Assembly (NCBI GenBank): GCA_034509735.1 | Contig: JACGWO010000012.1 | Coordinates: 7,438,367 to 7,502,366 of the forward strand | Reading direction: 5' to 3' | DNA length: 64,000 nt | Origin: Sesamum alatum | Lineage: Eukaryota > Streptophyta > Magnoliopsida > Lamiales > Pedaliaceae | Part shown: piece after piece, positions 26,421-37,870 of the stretch | How positions within the stretch are numbered: position 1 is the first letter of the stretch | Layout of the letters: every line of letters starts with the position of its first letter | Position numbers and translations under genes: made by a program | The notes under the pieces: model-generated | Database searches by the model: none | What the model was told of the DNA's origin: nothing | Seen by the model: only the letters and a program-made list of their open reading frames with translations

Positions 26421-27428
26421 AGCAATTTCACATGAAACTATTCAATATAGGCACATAATCAACGAATACCAATCAAATATAACAATCAAGTATACATACC
26501 ATATATCCAAGCTCCCCGCAATCTACAATGCCTAAAATAATTTAATATATCTATTGTTTTTTTAAATATAGTTAGTAGGTTTTATACAATAACATTTAAG
26601 AAATTTATTTTATTAAATTTGTCAACTATGACATTCAAGATCAAATTATTAACTTTCTATGAAGTCATGTTTACTCATTCCTCACTGATCTACCCCTATT
26701 TTCTTATACAAAATTTAGATTTTTAATCCATTTGTACCTAAAAATAATTAGACTCAATTATCTTCTCATTGATATATAATTATAGGTCTCAATGTTGATA
26801 TTCTTAAAAAAAATATTTGCAACATATAAAAATAGATATTCTAAGCTTTCTAATCATATATAATTTGCCTATTAATTCTTCAATCTTTATTTTATTGAAA
26901 ACCCAGCAATACACTTGAACATGTTGTTCTTGATAATATCTTTGTATCAAATTCAAAATCCTTCCAAAAAATTGTGTTCTATTAGCACAAGCGTCATTTT
27001 TTTTCTAAAGTATATCTTTTTTTTTGTTCCAATTTTATTTCCAGTAAAAATTAATCATAAAAATAGGACTTATAAATTTTAAGTTATTGAATTTTTGGTA
27101 CAATATCGAACTGCAATAGAAATAGGGCAATAGAATACTTTATTCAATTTGACCTCTAAAGAAGAAACTACACTTTGTTTGGATCCATTTTTTGTTTGAT
27201 TTATCTTATTTTGTAAAATTAAAGAGAGAAATTGAAAATAAGTGGGTGTGTTTTGGGAATCGACAGTATATTTGGATTTAGTTTTGTAAATAAAGTAGAA
27301 TATGGGAGATAAGTTGTTATATGTTTGGATTATTTTCAAGTTGAATAAAATAATATTTATATCAAATCATCAATAGTGGTGTATATATATGTACACATCT
27401 ATATGAAAGTTTATTATCTTTTATTTTA
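26421..27428. other. AT-rich intergenic DNA, no gene recognised
   Basis: AT-rich sequence with poly-T tracts near 27000-27020. The only sizeable open frame (27079-27339, minus) is low-complexity and unlike any family I know. Confidence 0.55.
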
Positions 27429-27927
27429 GGGTTAATTACACTTACACCCCCTTTGAGAATGTATAATTACACTTTCCCCCAAAAAGGTTTTGAAATTACA
27501 CTTACACCCCCTCCGAAAATTCTCTGTTTACACCTGACCCCCATCTGTTAGAGTTTGGACGAAAAATGTTCACGTCAACAAAAATAATTACACAAATTTT
27601 CAATTTTTCCCATCATTTAACATTCTCATGTATATTTTTGTACTTATAAGAGGATAAGTGTAACGTATATGTATGGAGTGAGGCCAATATTATTATATTT
27701 TTTCCTTATAAGTACAAAATTATTGTACGAGAATATTCAATGAGAGGTAAAATTGAAAATTTATGTAATTATTTTTGTTGAAATGAACATTTTCCGCCCA
27801 AACTTTAACAAATGGAAGTCAGGTGTAAACAAAGAATTTTTAGAGGGGGTGTAAATGTAATTTCAAAATTTTTTTGGGGGAAAGTGTAATTATGCATTTT
27901 CAGAGGGGGTCTAAGTGTAATTAACCC
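27429..27927. mobile_element. Foldback MITE with ~220-bp terminal inverted repeats
   Basis: The left arm (27429-27650) starts GGGTTAATTACACTTACACC and the right arm (27705-27927) is its diverged complement. They are separated by a loop of about 54 bp, so the transcript or single strand could fold into a nearly full-length hairpin. An 8-bp repeat TTATTTTA flanks it (27421-27428 and 27929-27936); with one extra base it becomes a 9-bp duplication with one mismatch, as for Mutator-like elements. It has no coding capacity. Confidence 0.85.
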
Positions 27928-28031
27928 ATTATTTTAAATGACTTAATTGTATTATTTCATATAATATTAATATATAATAAATTCCAACTCGACATATACT
28001 TTCTATATATAAATTATATAATTATATTATT

Positions 28032-28842
28032 TGATGTCCCTTCAAATCCACTGAGCCAGCCCAAGAGCTAGGAGTTGGCTTCAGAGCCAGGCAGCCCAGC
28101 AGGCCAAGCAATCAAGCCCAGAACAGTAAGGCTTTTTATGCATAAGCCTAGTTTTTTATGCACTAACCTGGCAGACCACGGAAAAAGTCCGTACAACAAG
28201 CCTAATCATCAAACAACTCGAATTCCACATCACACGGCTGGCCAACACATGGAGCCATGTCATACTGAATAATCTCATCCAAATTCCCAGTGGATTGGCC
28301 AGAATCCGGGTCTTCCTCAGTAGGTAATTGCTTTTCCGAAAAAAAATGATAGATGTAGCAGGATTGACTCAAATGACTATATCTTCACCAATTCAACTCC
28401 GATTCTCGCGCGGTTTATTGGGTTGAGAATCTGACTTCCCAAGGTTTTCAAAGGTATATATCACTCAACCTAATTCCTCCAAAATCGGGTTCAAAACAAG
28501 CTATAAAAAGAGCATACTGTACAGTCATTTGGGACATCTTACAAGTTACAACTTACAACTTTCAAGTAACATGTATACTCTCTTGACACTCACACTCACA
28601 TGGATTTTTCTCCATTCTTAAGTTATTTTCAACCATTTTCACACAAATTATCACTACAACATATCACTTTACTATTATTCTCACTTTATTTAAATTTTTC
28701 CTTTATTTCATTCAGTCGAACCTTATTGACTTAAGCATTAGAGTGCTAACTCCTCTCTGCAAGTTAGTCTCCCCTACAATCTTGGGACTTTCGTGAAGAT
28801 CCCTTGATATTTTGTGGTGCTGTTTGACTCCGGTACGCATCA
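28032..28842 (+). repeat. 5' LTR of element 2
   Basis: An 811-bp LTR, TGATGTCCC...GCATCA. Open frames inside it (for example 28075-28272) are chance. The 3' copy begins TGATGATGCCCCC, so the 5' copy has lost a few bases near its start. Confidence 0.92.
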
Positions 28843-28843
28843 T

Positions 28844-28861
28844 TGGCGCCGTCCGTGGGAA
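28844..28861 (+). other. Primer-binding site of element 2
   Basis: TGGCGCCGTCCGTGGGAA, one base after the 5' LTR. It differs from the element 1 site at one position. Confidence 0.8.
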
Positions 28862-28883
28862 TACTTGAGCTTTGACATGAGAA

Positions 28884-31420
28884 ATGGCACCTTCATACAA
28901 TAGAGGCGGCAATGGATCTTTCGATAAAAACACCTCTCTCCCTGTTGTAGTTGGATATCATTCCACCTCCAAATCAGACTTTGGGCATTGCTAAGGCCTC
29001 GACCTTAGTTGATGCTCCGGCTGATGGTCGTCCCACTCCTGCTGGTGGCAGCCTGGCTCCAGTTGGTGACCACCCAGCTCTAGCAAGTAGCAGCCCGCTC
29101 CAGCTGACAACCTCCCTGCTTCAGCTAAAGGTAGCCCAGCCCTAGTTGTCGATCTGACAGCCTGTCCTATTGTCATGAACCCACTCTTCTGTGAGCAGCT
29201 TCGTCAGTTTATTGTGGGGACCATCCAATCAACACTCTAAGGTTCCCCAGCCAGTGAAGCAGGACAACTTTCTCAGCAGAAAAATGGAACTAACCCACCA
29301 GTTCCCGTTGTCCTGCAGCAGGACGAACCTATACCTGCTAACCTCGCCAGTAAGGAAGCAGCACCCCAAGGGCCTCCCGAGTACTGGCTTTCTCTCAAAA
29401 AGGAAATAATGGAACTTCTCCAAGAGGTCAGAAAGGAGGCCTTGCCCGCTGAACGAGGCATTCCCTTCAGCGCTGATATCATGGAAGAAGAGCTCCCTGC
29501 TCACTTCAGGATGCCTCTGCACCTGCCTGTCTACAATGGTACTATTGACCCTACTGAGCACATGTGTAAGTTCGAAAATGCAGCCCTACTACACAGGTAT
29601 ACTGATGGTATTAAGTGTCGAGTTTTTCTTACTACACTAACCGACTCTGCTCAACAATGGTTCGACCCGCTTCCAGCTGGATCAGTAAGATCTTTTGCAG
29701 AGTTTAGTTCCCTTTTCTTTTACCAGTTTGCCAGCAACAAGAAGTACCGAAAATCGGCCACTAGCCTTTTTGGAGTTGATGAGTGTCCACATGACCATGA
29801 TTTTAGTAGTGTCTTAACTATTTTTTGATATTGAATAACTCCTAAATCATGTGAAATTTGGTGTGTGCAGTAAAAGGTGTTTATGGAGTAAGGATTGAAG
29901 AAATGAAGCTAAACAAGTGAAAAATGCATACAAAATTCTGGAGAAGAAAATACTATGACAGACTTGCATTTTTCACTAGACGTACCCACGTCTAGTGCAG
30001 CGGACAAGTCAATGAAATGTGAAGAAGATGGACGAATTTTCTGGACAAAAGTTGATTATACAAGGATTATAATGACTTTGGAAAGTTGGAGTCTTCCTTT
30101 CTTAAAGAGTCTCAATAGGGCTAAGAATTTTATTTAAATAAGGACTTAGAGTTATATTAGGAATCTACCTTTTCAGTATCTAGGTTTGTTAGAAAATTAA
30201 TTAGTATAAATAGGGGATGTAATTGAAGACAAGGGGCATCAATTATTCTCTGCGTTTTAGTTTATGAAATTATCTCTTTCTTTCATGTGTTCTTTCAAAA
30301 GCATGTTAGGCTAGTTCCTTTAATTTTCGGTTGAAGTTACGGTGATTGCTTGATTCATGCATGTTGTGAGATCTAATTTATGCTTCATACTTTCGTTCAT
30401 GTGGATATTTGTGTTGTTATCTGCGCTTTCATCACGAATAATCTGATTTATGAATGAGAAGGCCAATTGTTCATTGTCAAGAATATTCGCCTAGCTAATT
30501 AGACTTGCAAATCCGTAATTGTTTGTCAGTATAATACTTAGTGGCAACGCAACATAATTTATCATGTCGCAGTGGTCAGGTATGTTGTTGGGAATACATA
30601 ATCTAGCCTAAATGAATCTTCGTAGGAATTTGTTGGTTAGAACTAGGCCTTTCTAATTGTTAATGTTGTTGATAGATTAAATCCTGAGAACGTTCTCAAG
30701 GTTGTCTATTGATTAGGGAATTAGTCAACGGACGTTCCTTGGCTAACGACAAGGTAAGGAAAGGCGAGATCGTTAGGTCGTACCAATGACCATAACTAGT
30801 TTATCTATTTTGTACGATTGTCATCTTAACATCTATGATCAACTGCGGAATCGAGCATGAACCTATCTTCAACTGGAAATCTCTTCTCATTTTTTATTCA
30901 CTCTTTGAATTTATCTCATAGTTAATTAGTATCTTTCAGTCAAAAACAACCCCCTCATTTATTTTACTTTCACTCGAAGGAATTAATTTAGAACCAATCT
31001 CTGTGGATCGACCCTACTCACTACTTCTACAAGTTTTTGTGTAGGAATTATTTTTTGGTGGATTCGACACTCTTCATGAGTCAAATAGGAGGAAAAGGAA
31101 ACCTTGAGGACATATGTTCAGCGCTTCAACAATGTAATCCGAGAAGTCCTTACCGCCCACCAGGAGGTGTTGGTCAGTGCTTTCACCCAAGGAAGTAGAT
31201 GGGGCCCCTCTTCGAGTCCTTAGCGAAGAAACCTGCCGCCAGCTTCCATGAAGTACTGGCTCGAAGTACATGAATCTCGAAGGTGTCCGGCTGGTCAAGA
31301 AAGGGACAACAAGGACAAGAGGAGAGACGGAGATACTTCATCTGCCCGCAGGAGTGAGGAGCAGGTTGCTAACTCTGCCCCCAGGAGGGAGCACAGAAAG
31401 TTTTATTCCTAAAAACCGTG
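28884..31420 (+). pseudogene. gag of element 2, interrupted by a solo LTR
   Basis: It starts at ATG 28884 (MAPSYNRGG...) with early stops and frameshifts to about 29150. It then reads VVDLTACPIVMN and ends with a long open core (29409-29776): ELPAHFRMPLHLPVYNGTID, CRVFLTTLTDSAQQWFDPLP, FYQFASNKKYRKSATSLFGV. At 29777 the frame enters inserted DNA. It resumes at 31081 with (V)K*EEKETLRTYVQRFNNVI, where a CAG (Gln) has become TAG, and continues through LTAHQEVLVSAFTQG until it decays near 31420. Removing the insert restores the expected gag order exactly. Confidence 0.85.
29777..31076. mobile_element. Solo LTR (1.3 kb) inserted in gag of element 2
   Basis: The insert begins TGATGAGTGTC and ends GACACTCTTCA, an 11-bp inverted terminal match with TG...CA ends. 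GGAGT (29772-29776) and TGAGT (31077-31081) flank it as a 5-bp target duplication with one mismatch. No internal coding region or second LTR is present. It is thus most simply a solo LTR left by recombination of an LTR retrotransposon. The 3' end (…GGTGGATTCGACACTC…) is of a common plant gypsy LTR type. Confidence 0.8.
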
Positions 31421-31529
31421 CTCTTCACTTATAACTCCACTACTTGCCTAATCATCATTATATTATCTGAATAAAGTGCGGTTTTGCTCCTTTGCTATAC
31501 TCTGTTTTATCAACAGGTTAATCACCTTG

Positions 31530-31710
31530 CTAGCCTAAGCCGCCCTTGCTGGCGCACACATCTCATAAGCCGCCTTGCTGGCGCACTCTTACTGGCTTCG
31601 AGTCCTAATAAGCCGCCCTGCTGGCGCGCTCTTACTAGCTTCGAGCCTTGATAAGCCGCCTTGCTGGCGCAGCCATACTGGCTTCAAGAGCCCTAATAAG
31701 CTGCTCCTAA
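31530..31710 (+). repeat. Tandem repeat block A of element 2
   Basis: About four copies of a unit containing TAAGCCGCCTTGCTGGCGCA, separated by CTCTTACTGGCTTCGAG-type spacers, 35-50 bp per unit. No coding role is apparent. Confidence 0.75.
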
Positions 31711-32379
31711 AAGGGCACATCCTTGCTCATTTCACAAACTGAAAGTCTTAAATAAATTTGCCTTCAACAGGCATACTTATCTAGTTGTGATAGCTCATAC
31801 GTAATGGCATGCATATGCTTACTTACTACCTGGATTATCTTTATATCTGGTATTCTAGCACTATCTCACTTCTTACTGCAACAGGTCATGCTCTGCTGCT
31901 GCTGGATAAACCTATCCTGCTACCAACAGGAAGTCTCAAGGCCAGACTCGTGCAAGGACCACCTACCCTGCTGATGGCAGGAGGATGCTGACCAACCGAC
32001 TCAATCAACAGGGAAATGCCTTCAAAACTAAATATTATGCATAGAAGGACCCTTGGCAGACGGTCGAACCTACCTTCCCACTTCAGCAGGTGTATTCTTA
32101 CTTGAACTAAGAACCTCCTAACAGGTTGTATCCCTTGAATACATGTTCAAGTGTTTTTGCAAGCCGTTTTTTGCTAAAGCTTGCCTATACCACATCTCTA
32201 CTTTTATCAAGCAGGTTGATATTGAAATTTGCTCAATATTTGTACTAACCAGGAGTACTTACAACTTCACTACTCGTGTAAACTATCCCACATGAATAAA
32301 ATCAAGTCTTGCTTCCCCTCTTGTGTTATTTGCAGGCTCAGTTCTCAGCTCCTGGCTCACTCTAATAAGTTGTCTGCTG

Positions 32380-32640
32380 GCAAACGCTCCAATAAGTCGT
32401 CCCTAGCTGGCATGGGCACTTACGTAAGCTGCCACTAGCCGGCGCACGCTTCTACTTAGTTGACCTTAGCTGGCGCACACTCCTACATAAGTTGCCCCTA
32501 AATGGCGCACGCTTCTACATAAGCCGCCCCTCGCTGGCGCACACTCCAAATAAGTCGCCTGGCTAGTGCACGCACTTCGTAAGTTGCCCCCAGCTAGTAC
32601 ACGCAATTACATAAGCCACCACTGGTCATCGCACGCATAC
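32380..32640 (+). repeat. Tandem repeat block B of element 2
   Basis: Six to eight diverged copies of the same unit as block A (TAAGCCGCCCCTCGCTGGCGCACAC and variants such as TAAGTTGCCCC...), about 35 bp each. Copies are more diverged than in block A. The blocks are separated by about 670 bp of unrelated sequence without gene content. Confidence 0.75.
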
Positions 32641-32981
32641 AACTCAACCACCACCATCTGACACACTCACTCCAGGTTTCAGTTGCCTTCTGTTGGCACA
32701 TATATTTAAACATAATGCTTATAAAGCTAGCTTGGGCTAACTTACTACTTGAGTTCTATCCTTACTCCCATACTACGAGATGTATGCTCTTTTATTAAAT
32801 CACATCTTCATCGCTGATAGCAGAAATAGCAGGATCTGCCCTGCTGATGCACAACAGGATTGGAGCACACAGCAGGACCTCTCCCGATGGCACGCCCAGG
32901 CATATAGCTCTTGTGCTAACCTTTGTCAGACTGTTTATTTTTACTCTACCAGTCCGACAGCAAGTCTCGCACTAATGGAGT

Positions 32982-32990
32982 AGGGGGGAG
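32982..32990 (+). other. Polypurine tract of element 2
   Basis: AGGGGGGAG immediately before the 3' LTR at 32991. Confidence 0.8.
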
Positions 32991-33800
32991 TGATGATGCC
33001 CCCTCAAATCCATCGGGCCAGCCCAAGATCTAGGAGTAGGCCTCAGGGCCAGGCAGCCCAGCAGACCAAGCAATCAAGCCCAGAACAATAAGGCTTTTTA
33101 TGCATAAACCCAGTTTTTTATGCACTAACCTGGCAGGCCCACGGAAAAAGCCCGTACAGCAAGCCTAGTCATCAAAAAGTTCGGATTCTACTTCACACAG
33201 TTGGCCAACACATGGAGCCACGTCATAATGAAAAATCTAATCTAAATTCCCAGTGGATTGGCCAGAATCCGGGTCTTCCTCAGCAAGTAACTACTTTTTT
33301 TGAAAAATATGATAGATGTGGCAGGATTGACTCAAATGACTATATCTTCACCAATTCAACTCTGATTCTCGTGCGGTTTGTTGGGTTGAGAGGCTGACTT
33401 CCCCAGGTTTCCAACAGTATACAACACTCAACCTAATTCCTCCGAAATTGGGTTCAAAACCAGCTATAAAATGAGAACACTGTGGAGTCATTTGGGATAT
33501 CTTACAAGTTACAACTTACAACTTTCAAGTAACATCAATACTCTCTTGGTACTCACACGGATTTTTCTCCATTCTTCAGTTATTTTCAATACATTTTTAC
33601 ACAAATTATCTCTATAACATATTACTTTACCATTATTCTCACTTTATTCAAGTTTTCTCTTTATTTCATTCAGTCGAACCTTACTGACTTAAGCATCAGA
33701 GTGCTAATCCCTCTCTGCAGGTTAGTCTCCCCTACAATTTTGGGACTTTCGTGAAGATCCCTCGATATTTTATGGTTTTTCTGGACTCCGGTACGCATCA
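32991..33800 (+). repeat. 3' LTR of element 2
   Basis: An 810-bp LTR, TGATGATGCC...GCATCA, alignable to 28032-28842 throughout. It is followed by the target duplication TTATT and then by an (AT)n microsatellite at about 33811-33838. Confidence 0.92.
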
Positions 33801-33805
33801 TTATT

Positions 33806-34393
33806 ATTAAAAGATAATATATATATATATATATATATTGTTTACAACTTATCTTATATCATGTTTAAATATTTCTAATTTCTGAAATTATAAATTCTAA
33901 CACTTATAATGATGCATATGGAGCTGCCAATTAATTTTTTATATACATATACTAGTTGGAACAAATAATATTTAGAATTAAAAAGTAATATTATATTAGT
34001 AACAATATTTTGGATTAAAAAATAATATTTTATTAGACACAGTAGAAAAAAAGAAGATGAAAAAATGAGGTTGATCGTGTAGGTGAAAGCTGCAAATCAG
34101 TACATTTTTTTACAGCCAAAATAATAAAAAATTTAAGCAAAAGAAGTTGAACAACATGATTAAAACAAATCTGGAAAACTAAAATGGGCTAAAACATATT
34201 TTGGTGACATATAGCCAAACACTTAGGCTGTTTTGGGATGTTCCAAAAACAGCCCAAAAATATATCCAAACAAATGAAGTTTTAGGTGACACGGAGAAGT
34301 TTCATATGCCTAAGAATCATTAAGACTGAACCTATAAAACTCAAGGTAATGTTGCAATAGTTACAGAAAAATATCATCATGTAATTATCCACC
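33806..34393. other. AT-rich intergenic DNA with (AT)n microsatellite
   Basis: (AT)n at 33811-33838. A short hairpin-like motif (GGCTGTTTTGGGA...CCAAAAACAGCC, about 34228-34256) is also present. No coding signal is seen. Confidence 0.55.
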
Positions 34394-35155
34394 TGATGTG
34401 AGCAAAAAGAACTAAATCAAAGTTGTCTTCTTAGACTTGAAAGGAGTGGGATTGAGATTATGCAAATCGGGAAAGGGGACCTGCAAAAAAAGCGTTAGCA
34501 CTTCGACACTCAAGTCAATAAGCAGTTGAGATGAGAATAAACTTGAATGTAATATGAAAAGAAGAATAATATGAAAGCAATGAGTATCAAGTGTGCTAAG
34601 TGTAGTTCAGAGAGAGATTTGAGAGCTTAGAGCGTGTAAAAGTGTTACTCAATCAGCTACGGAAGCTGGTATTTATAGAGGGAGTTCCTTGAAGAGGATG
34701 ACCTCTTGGTTGGTTGGACTCTCGGACGGTCAGCAGACGTCTCTCCCAGAGTCTGCGGGTCATGACCTCTTCAAATCTAGGAGATAGTTGCGTGATCCTT
34801 GTTTGGATAAGGATAAGGCTGGATAATCTTACCCTTCCTTCGTGGCCGGGTCAGACCTCTTTTGTGGGCCTCCTTTCCGCGGGCCTGCCTGGTCCCCCTT
34901 TCAGGGGCCAAGCTTGATCCTTCCTGCGGGCTGGATCGAGGGCCAGGCCTGATCCTTCCTGGGGGCTGGATCAGGGTCTTTCTTAGGCCATTGTTTTGGG
35001 TCTTGTGTTTGGGCCAGTCCTTCCGTGAGCCTGGGGGCACGAATTGGGCCCCATTGGGGATACTTTAAGTCTTGCATTCCTTTGGCCTCGTGTGTTCAAT
35101 TTCTTTCTTTTTGATCATTTGGGCCTCTTTGGACCAACCATTGTTATACACATCA
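34394..35155 (-). repeat. Lone LTR in reverse orientation, related to the LTRs of element 3
   Basis: On the minus strand this reads TGATGTGTATAAC...GCTCACATCA. It shares with the LTRs of element 3 the TATAAATACCAG box, the following TAGCTGATT(G/C)AGTAAC, CTTAAGCTCTCAAAT-like leader, the GAGTG..TAACG.TTTTTTTGCAGGT block and the CTCACATCA end. No internal region adjoins it, so it is a solo LTR or fragment. Flanking 5-mers (CCACC and GTACA) do not match, so no target duplication is visible. Confidence 0.7.
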
Positions 35156-35777
35156 GTACATCACACTAATCCATTTTCTTCTCAAATTCTAACTAAAAAA
35201 TAAATAAAAAATTTATGAACACAATAACTTACCAAGAACAACTATGAGACTTGTTGATTGTAGATATTGGTGAATATAGCGAATATAACAAAATTTCTCG
35301 TTTTTCTCTCAACTGATTTGCTCTCTTTGCCTTCTCTATTTCGTTAAGTCTCCTTCTTGATGCACCTTATTTTTTTTTTTTCTTTTATTTGATTGATCTC
35401 AAATTTTCATTTATTTTATTTTTTAAAATATTATGTTAAATTTCATTTTAACCCTTCACTTTTACTTAATTTTATTTCCAATCCCCAAATTTTATTCCTT
35501 CTCCACATTCAAGAGCCCTTCAAAATTTGTTCTTGTTCATTAAATCCCAAAAGAATAAAACAGTCACATCAATCGTAAGAATGTATTCCCGTGTTGTTAT
35601 GAAAATGAATGGTATGCATTAAAGTTGTTTAAAGATGTTAAAAATATTCTTTTATTTTATTTTATGTGCTAAAAATTAATAAAAGAACTAGTAATACAAT
35701 TTTAATTATATATTATTATATAGTATGAATGATTAAAGCAAAAAAGTCCTGTACATCTCGTTTTCCCCACAATCATA
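35156..35777. other. AT-rich DNA at the upstream edge of element 3
   Basis: No gene is recognised. Because element 3 ends about 110 bp before the Ycf45-like gene, this stretch is the sequence that originally lay upstream of that gene and may contain its displaced promoter or a first exon. I could not identify either. Confidence 0.5.
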
Positions 35778-35782
35778 CATAG

Positions 35783-36497
35783 TGATATGTAACGAATTGA
35801 GTGGCCCAAATACAAGGCCCAGACGTCAGAGAAGGACCATTAAGGATCAAACGGAGACGTTAAAGTCCGGAAGAAAAGTCGATCTACTTATCAAGTAGGG
35901 CTGAAATAAGACTTTGGGTCAGCCCAGCAGAAAGAGCAGACCAGGCCCCCAGGAGAGTTCGGATGAAAGCCCATGAAGGAAGTCGAGGCCTAGTTGGCCC
36001 CGTGAAGGAAGGCCTAGAAAAGGAGGTCCAACCCTACTGAAGAGCCCAGATAAGGCCTATTTGTCCTTATCATTATCCAAACGAGATTCCCTCACCACCT
36101 CCTATTCTTAGGAGGTCATCCCCCACCGGACTCTGAGTATGCCCGCAACTGAGACCCTAAGAGTCCAGGCCATCAAGAATCCTTCTTGCTCAAGAAAGCT
36201 CCTCTATAAATACCAGCCCCCTTAGCTGATTCAGTAACATTTTTCTACACTCTTAAGCTCTCAAATTATTTCTAAACTCTCACTAAGCACACTTCGTGTT
36301 CAATCATTCTTCTACATGATTTCTCATTATTCTTTCATTATTTTGCAAGTTTATTTATTCCATCACTGTTTAATGACTTGAGCATTGGAGTGCTAACGTT
36401 TTTTTTTGCAGGTTCCCTTTCCTGACTTGTACCATTTGAAGCCCACTCCGTTCAAGCCCAAACGATCATTCATATTGAGCTATTTTAACTCACATCA
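35783..36497 (+). repeat. 5' LTR of element 3
   Basis: A 715-bp LTR, TGATATGTAACG...CTCACATCA, with a TATA box (TATAAATACC) at 36205-36214. Confidence 0.9.
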
Positions 36498-36499
36498 AG

Positions 36500-36518
36500 T
36501 GGCGTTGTCTGTGGGAAC
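36500..36518 (+). other. Primer-binding site of element 3
   Basis: TGGCGTTGTCTGTGGGAAC, three bases after the LTR. It is a variant of the sites in elements 1 and 2. Confidence 0.75.
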
Positions 36519-36540
36519 ACATAACTAAGACGTGAGGACA

Positions 36541-37870
36541 ATGAAAATCTCCAACAGCGGGCTAGACAAGCATAAGGCTACCGATGCCGTTGTTGATCCC
36601 TAGGCATTGCAACTGGTGGCGGGCACCTATCTGGCCCCTCCAGGCGTGATGAGGCAGGACTTTCTGGTCCATCTGAGCTGTCTTGGACCCTTCCCGCGAC
36701 AGCCCCTCTTTGGACACGTCCTCGGACAAGTTGTCCACGGGATTGTTGGCGACCATCCAATAAATGATCACCTCGGCCATACGAACACAACTGGCGGCAG
36801 TAACCTGCCATAGCCTGACGCCGCTGGTGGTCCTTTTGGCTGCCGAGGCTCCCAGGGGAGGCAATGAAGCACCCCCAGTTTGAGGTCCCCTCGGGCTCCT
36901 TGTGGGGGATCCAGCTCCGCCTCCTCAGGTGCAGAATGAGGCTCCCCCTCGTTGGAAGGCTTAGTTAGAATGTTGGCAGAAGGGCTTACAGGATGTCCAA
37001 CACCGGATGATGGCAATCCCACTCAAAAAACAAGGAGGTATTCCCTTCAGTGAAGAGGCCATGGCGGACGACCTCCCAACCAACTACGGGACACTGGCTG
37101 TAGAGGAGTACGATGGCACTACCGATCTGCAAGAACATCTGCAAGAACATTTGCCTTGATAGAATCAAGTGTTGGGTGTTTGTCACCACCTTTACCTCGG
37201 CAACCCAACAGTGGTTCGACTAGTTGCCCGCGGGGTTGATGAAAAGCTTCCAGAAGTTCCATTTGTTGTTCCTACACCAGTTCGCCAGTAGTCAGAAGCA
37301 TTGCAAGACCTCACTCCATCTCTTTACCGTCCGCCAAAAGGACTCTAAGACCTTGAGAGAATATTTTCATAGATTCAACACCACAGCTCTCGAGGTCCCC
37401 GCAGCCATGTCGGAGGTCAAGGCTAGTGCCTTCTCCCAATAGCTCCTGGATGGGGACTTCTTTAAGTCCCTGGTCAAGACGTCAGCCCCAGATTTCAATA
37501 GCCTCTTGGCTAGAGCTGAAAAATATATCGACATGGAAGAGGTGCAAGCCTCCAAAAGGGAAGGATGAGGTGAGAAGAAAAAAGATACCCAACTGAGGGA
37601 GCCACCAAGAAGGTCGTATAGAAATCCGAGATCGGAGGGCCCCTTTTTAGAGAGGCCCTCCCGTTTATACTCCCTTGAACCCTCTCATAACTCAAGTACT
37701 CATGGTGGTGGAAGGCAAGTGGCTACTGATCCAACCCCGGGGTGCCAAATATGGCCCACGCGGCCTAAGTTCGATAAATTCTGTCGATTCCATAACTATT
37801 ATGGGCATACCACCGAGGAAACCGACATTTGAAAAGTGAAATTGAGCGACTCGTAAAAAAATGGGTACCT
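36541..37870 (+). pseudogene. gag of element 3 (heavily degenerate)
   Basis: Recognisable pieces are GIPFSEEAMADDLPTNYGTL-like sequence (37030-37090), CWVFVTTFTSATQQWFD (37165-37220, TAG for the Gln of FDQLP), and an open core 37224-37439 (LMKSFQKFHLLFLHQFASSQ, LFTVRQKDSKTLREYFHRFN). LLDGDFFKSLVKTSAPDFNS LLARAEKYIDMEE (to about 37560) and a decayed zinc-knuckle region FCRFHNYYGHTTEE (37775-37820) follow. A short repeat CTGCAAGAACAT is duplicated at 37126-37149, and the frame is lost there. Confidence 0.8.

Larger units (their letters stand above)
28032..33800 (+). mobile_element. Element 2: gag-only, non-autonomous Ty3/gypsy (Tat-type) LTR retrotransposon
   Basis: A 5.8-kb element with LTRs at 28032-28842 and 32991-33800 and a perfect 5-bp target duplication TTATT (28027-28031 and 33801-33805). 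It contains a primer-binding site, a gag gene split by a solo LTR, two blocks of degenerate tandem repeats and a polypurine tract. I find no protease, reverse transcriptase, RNase H or integrase in the 1.6 kb between the end of gag and the 3' LTR. It would therefore depend on enzymes from a related element. Gag type and primer site resemble elements 1 and 3. Confidence 0.9.

Noticed and set aside
28075..28272. Open frame in the 5' LTR of element 2 (and 33212-33397 in the 3' LTR) as genes
   Set aside because: They are inside LTRs, lack family resemblance and are not conserved between the two LTR copies.
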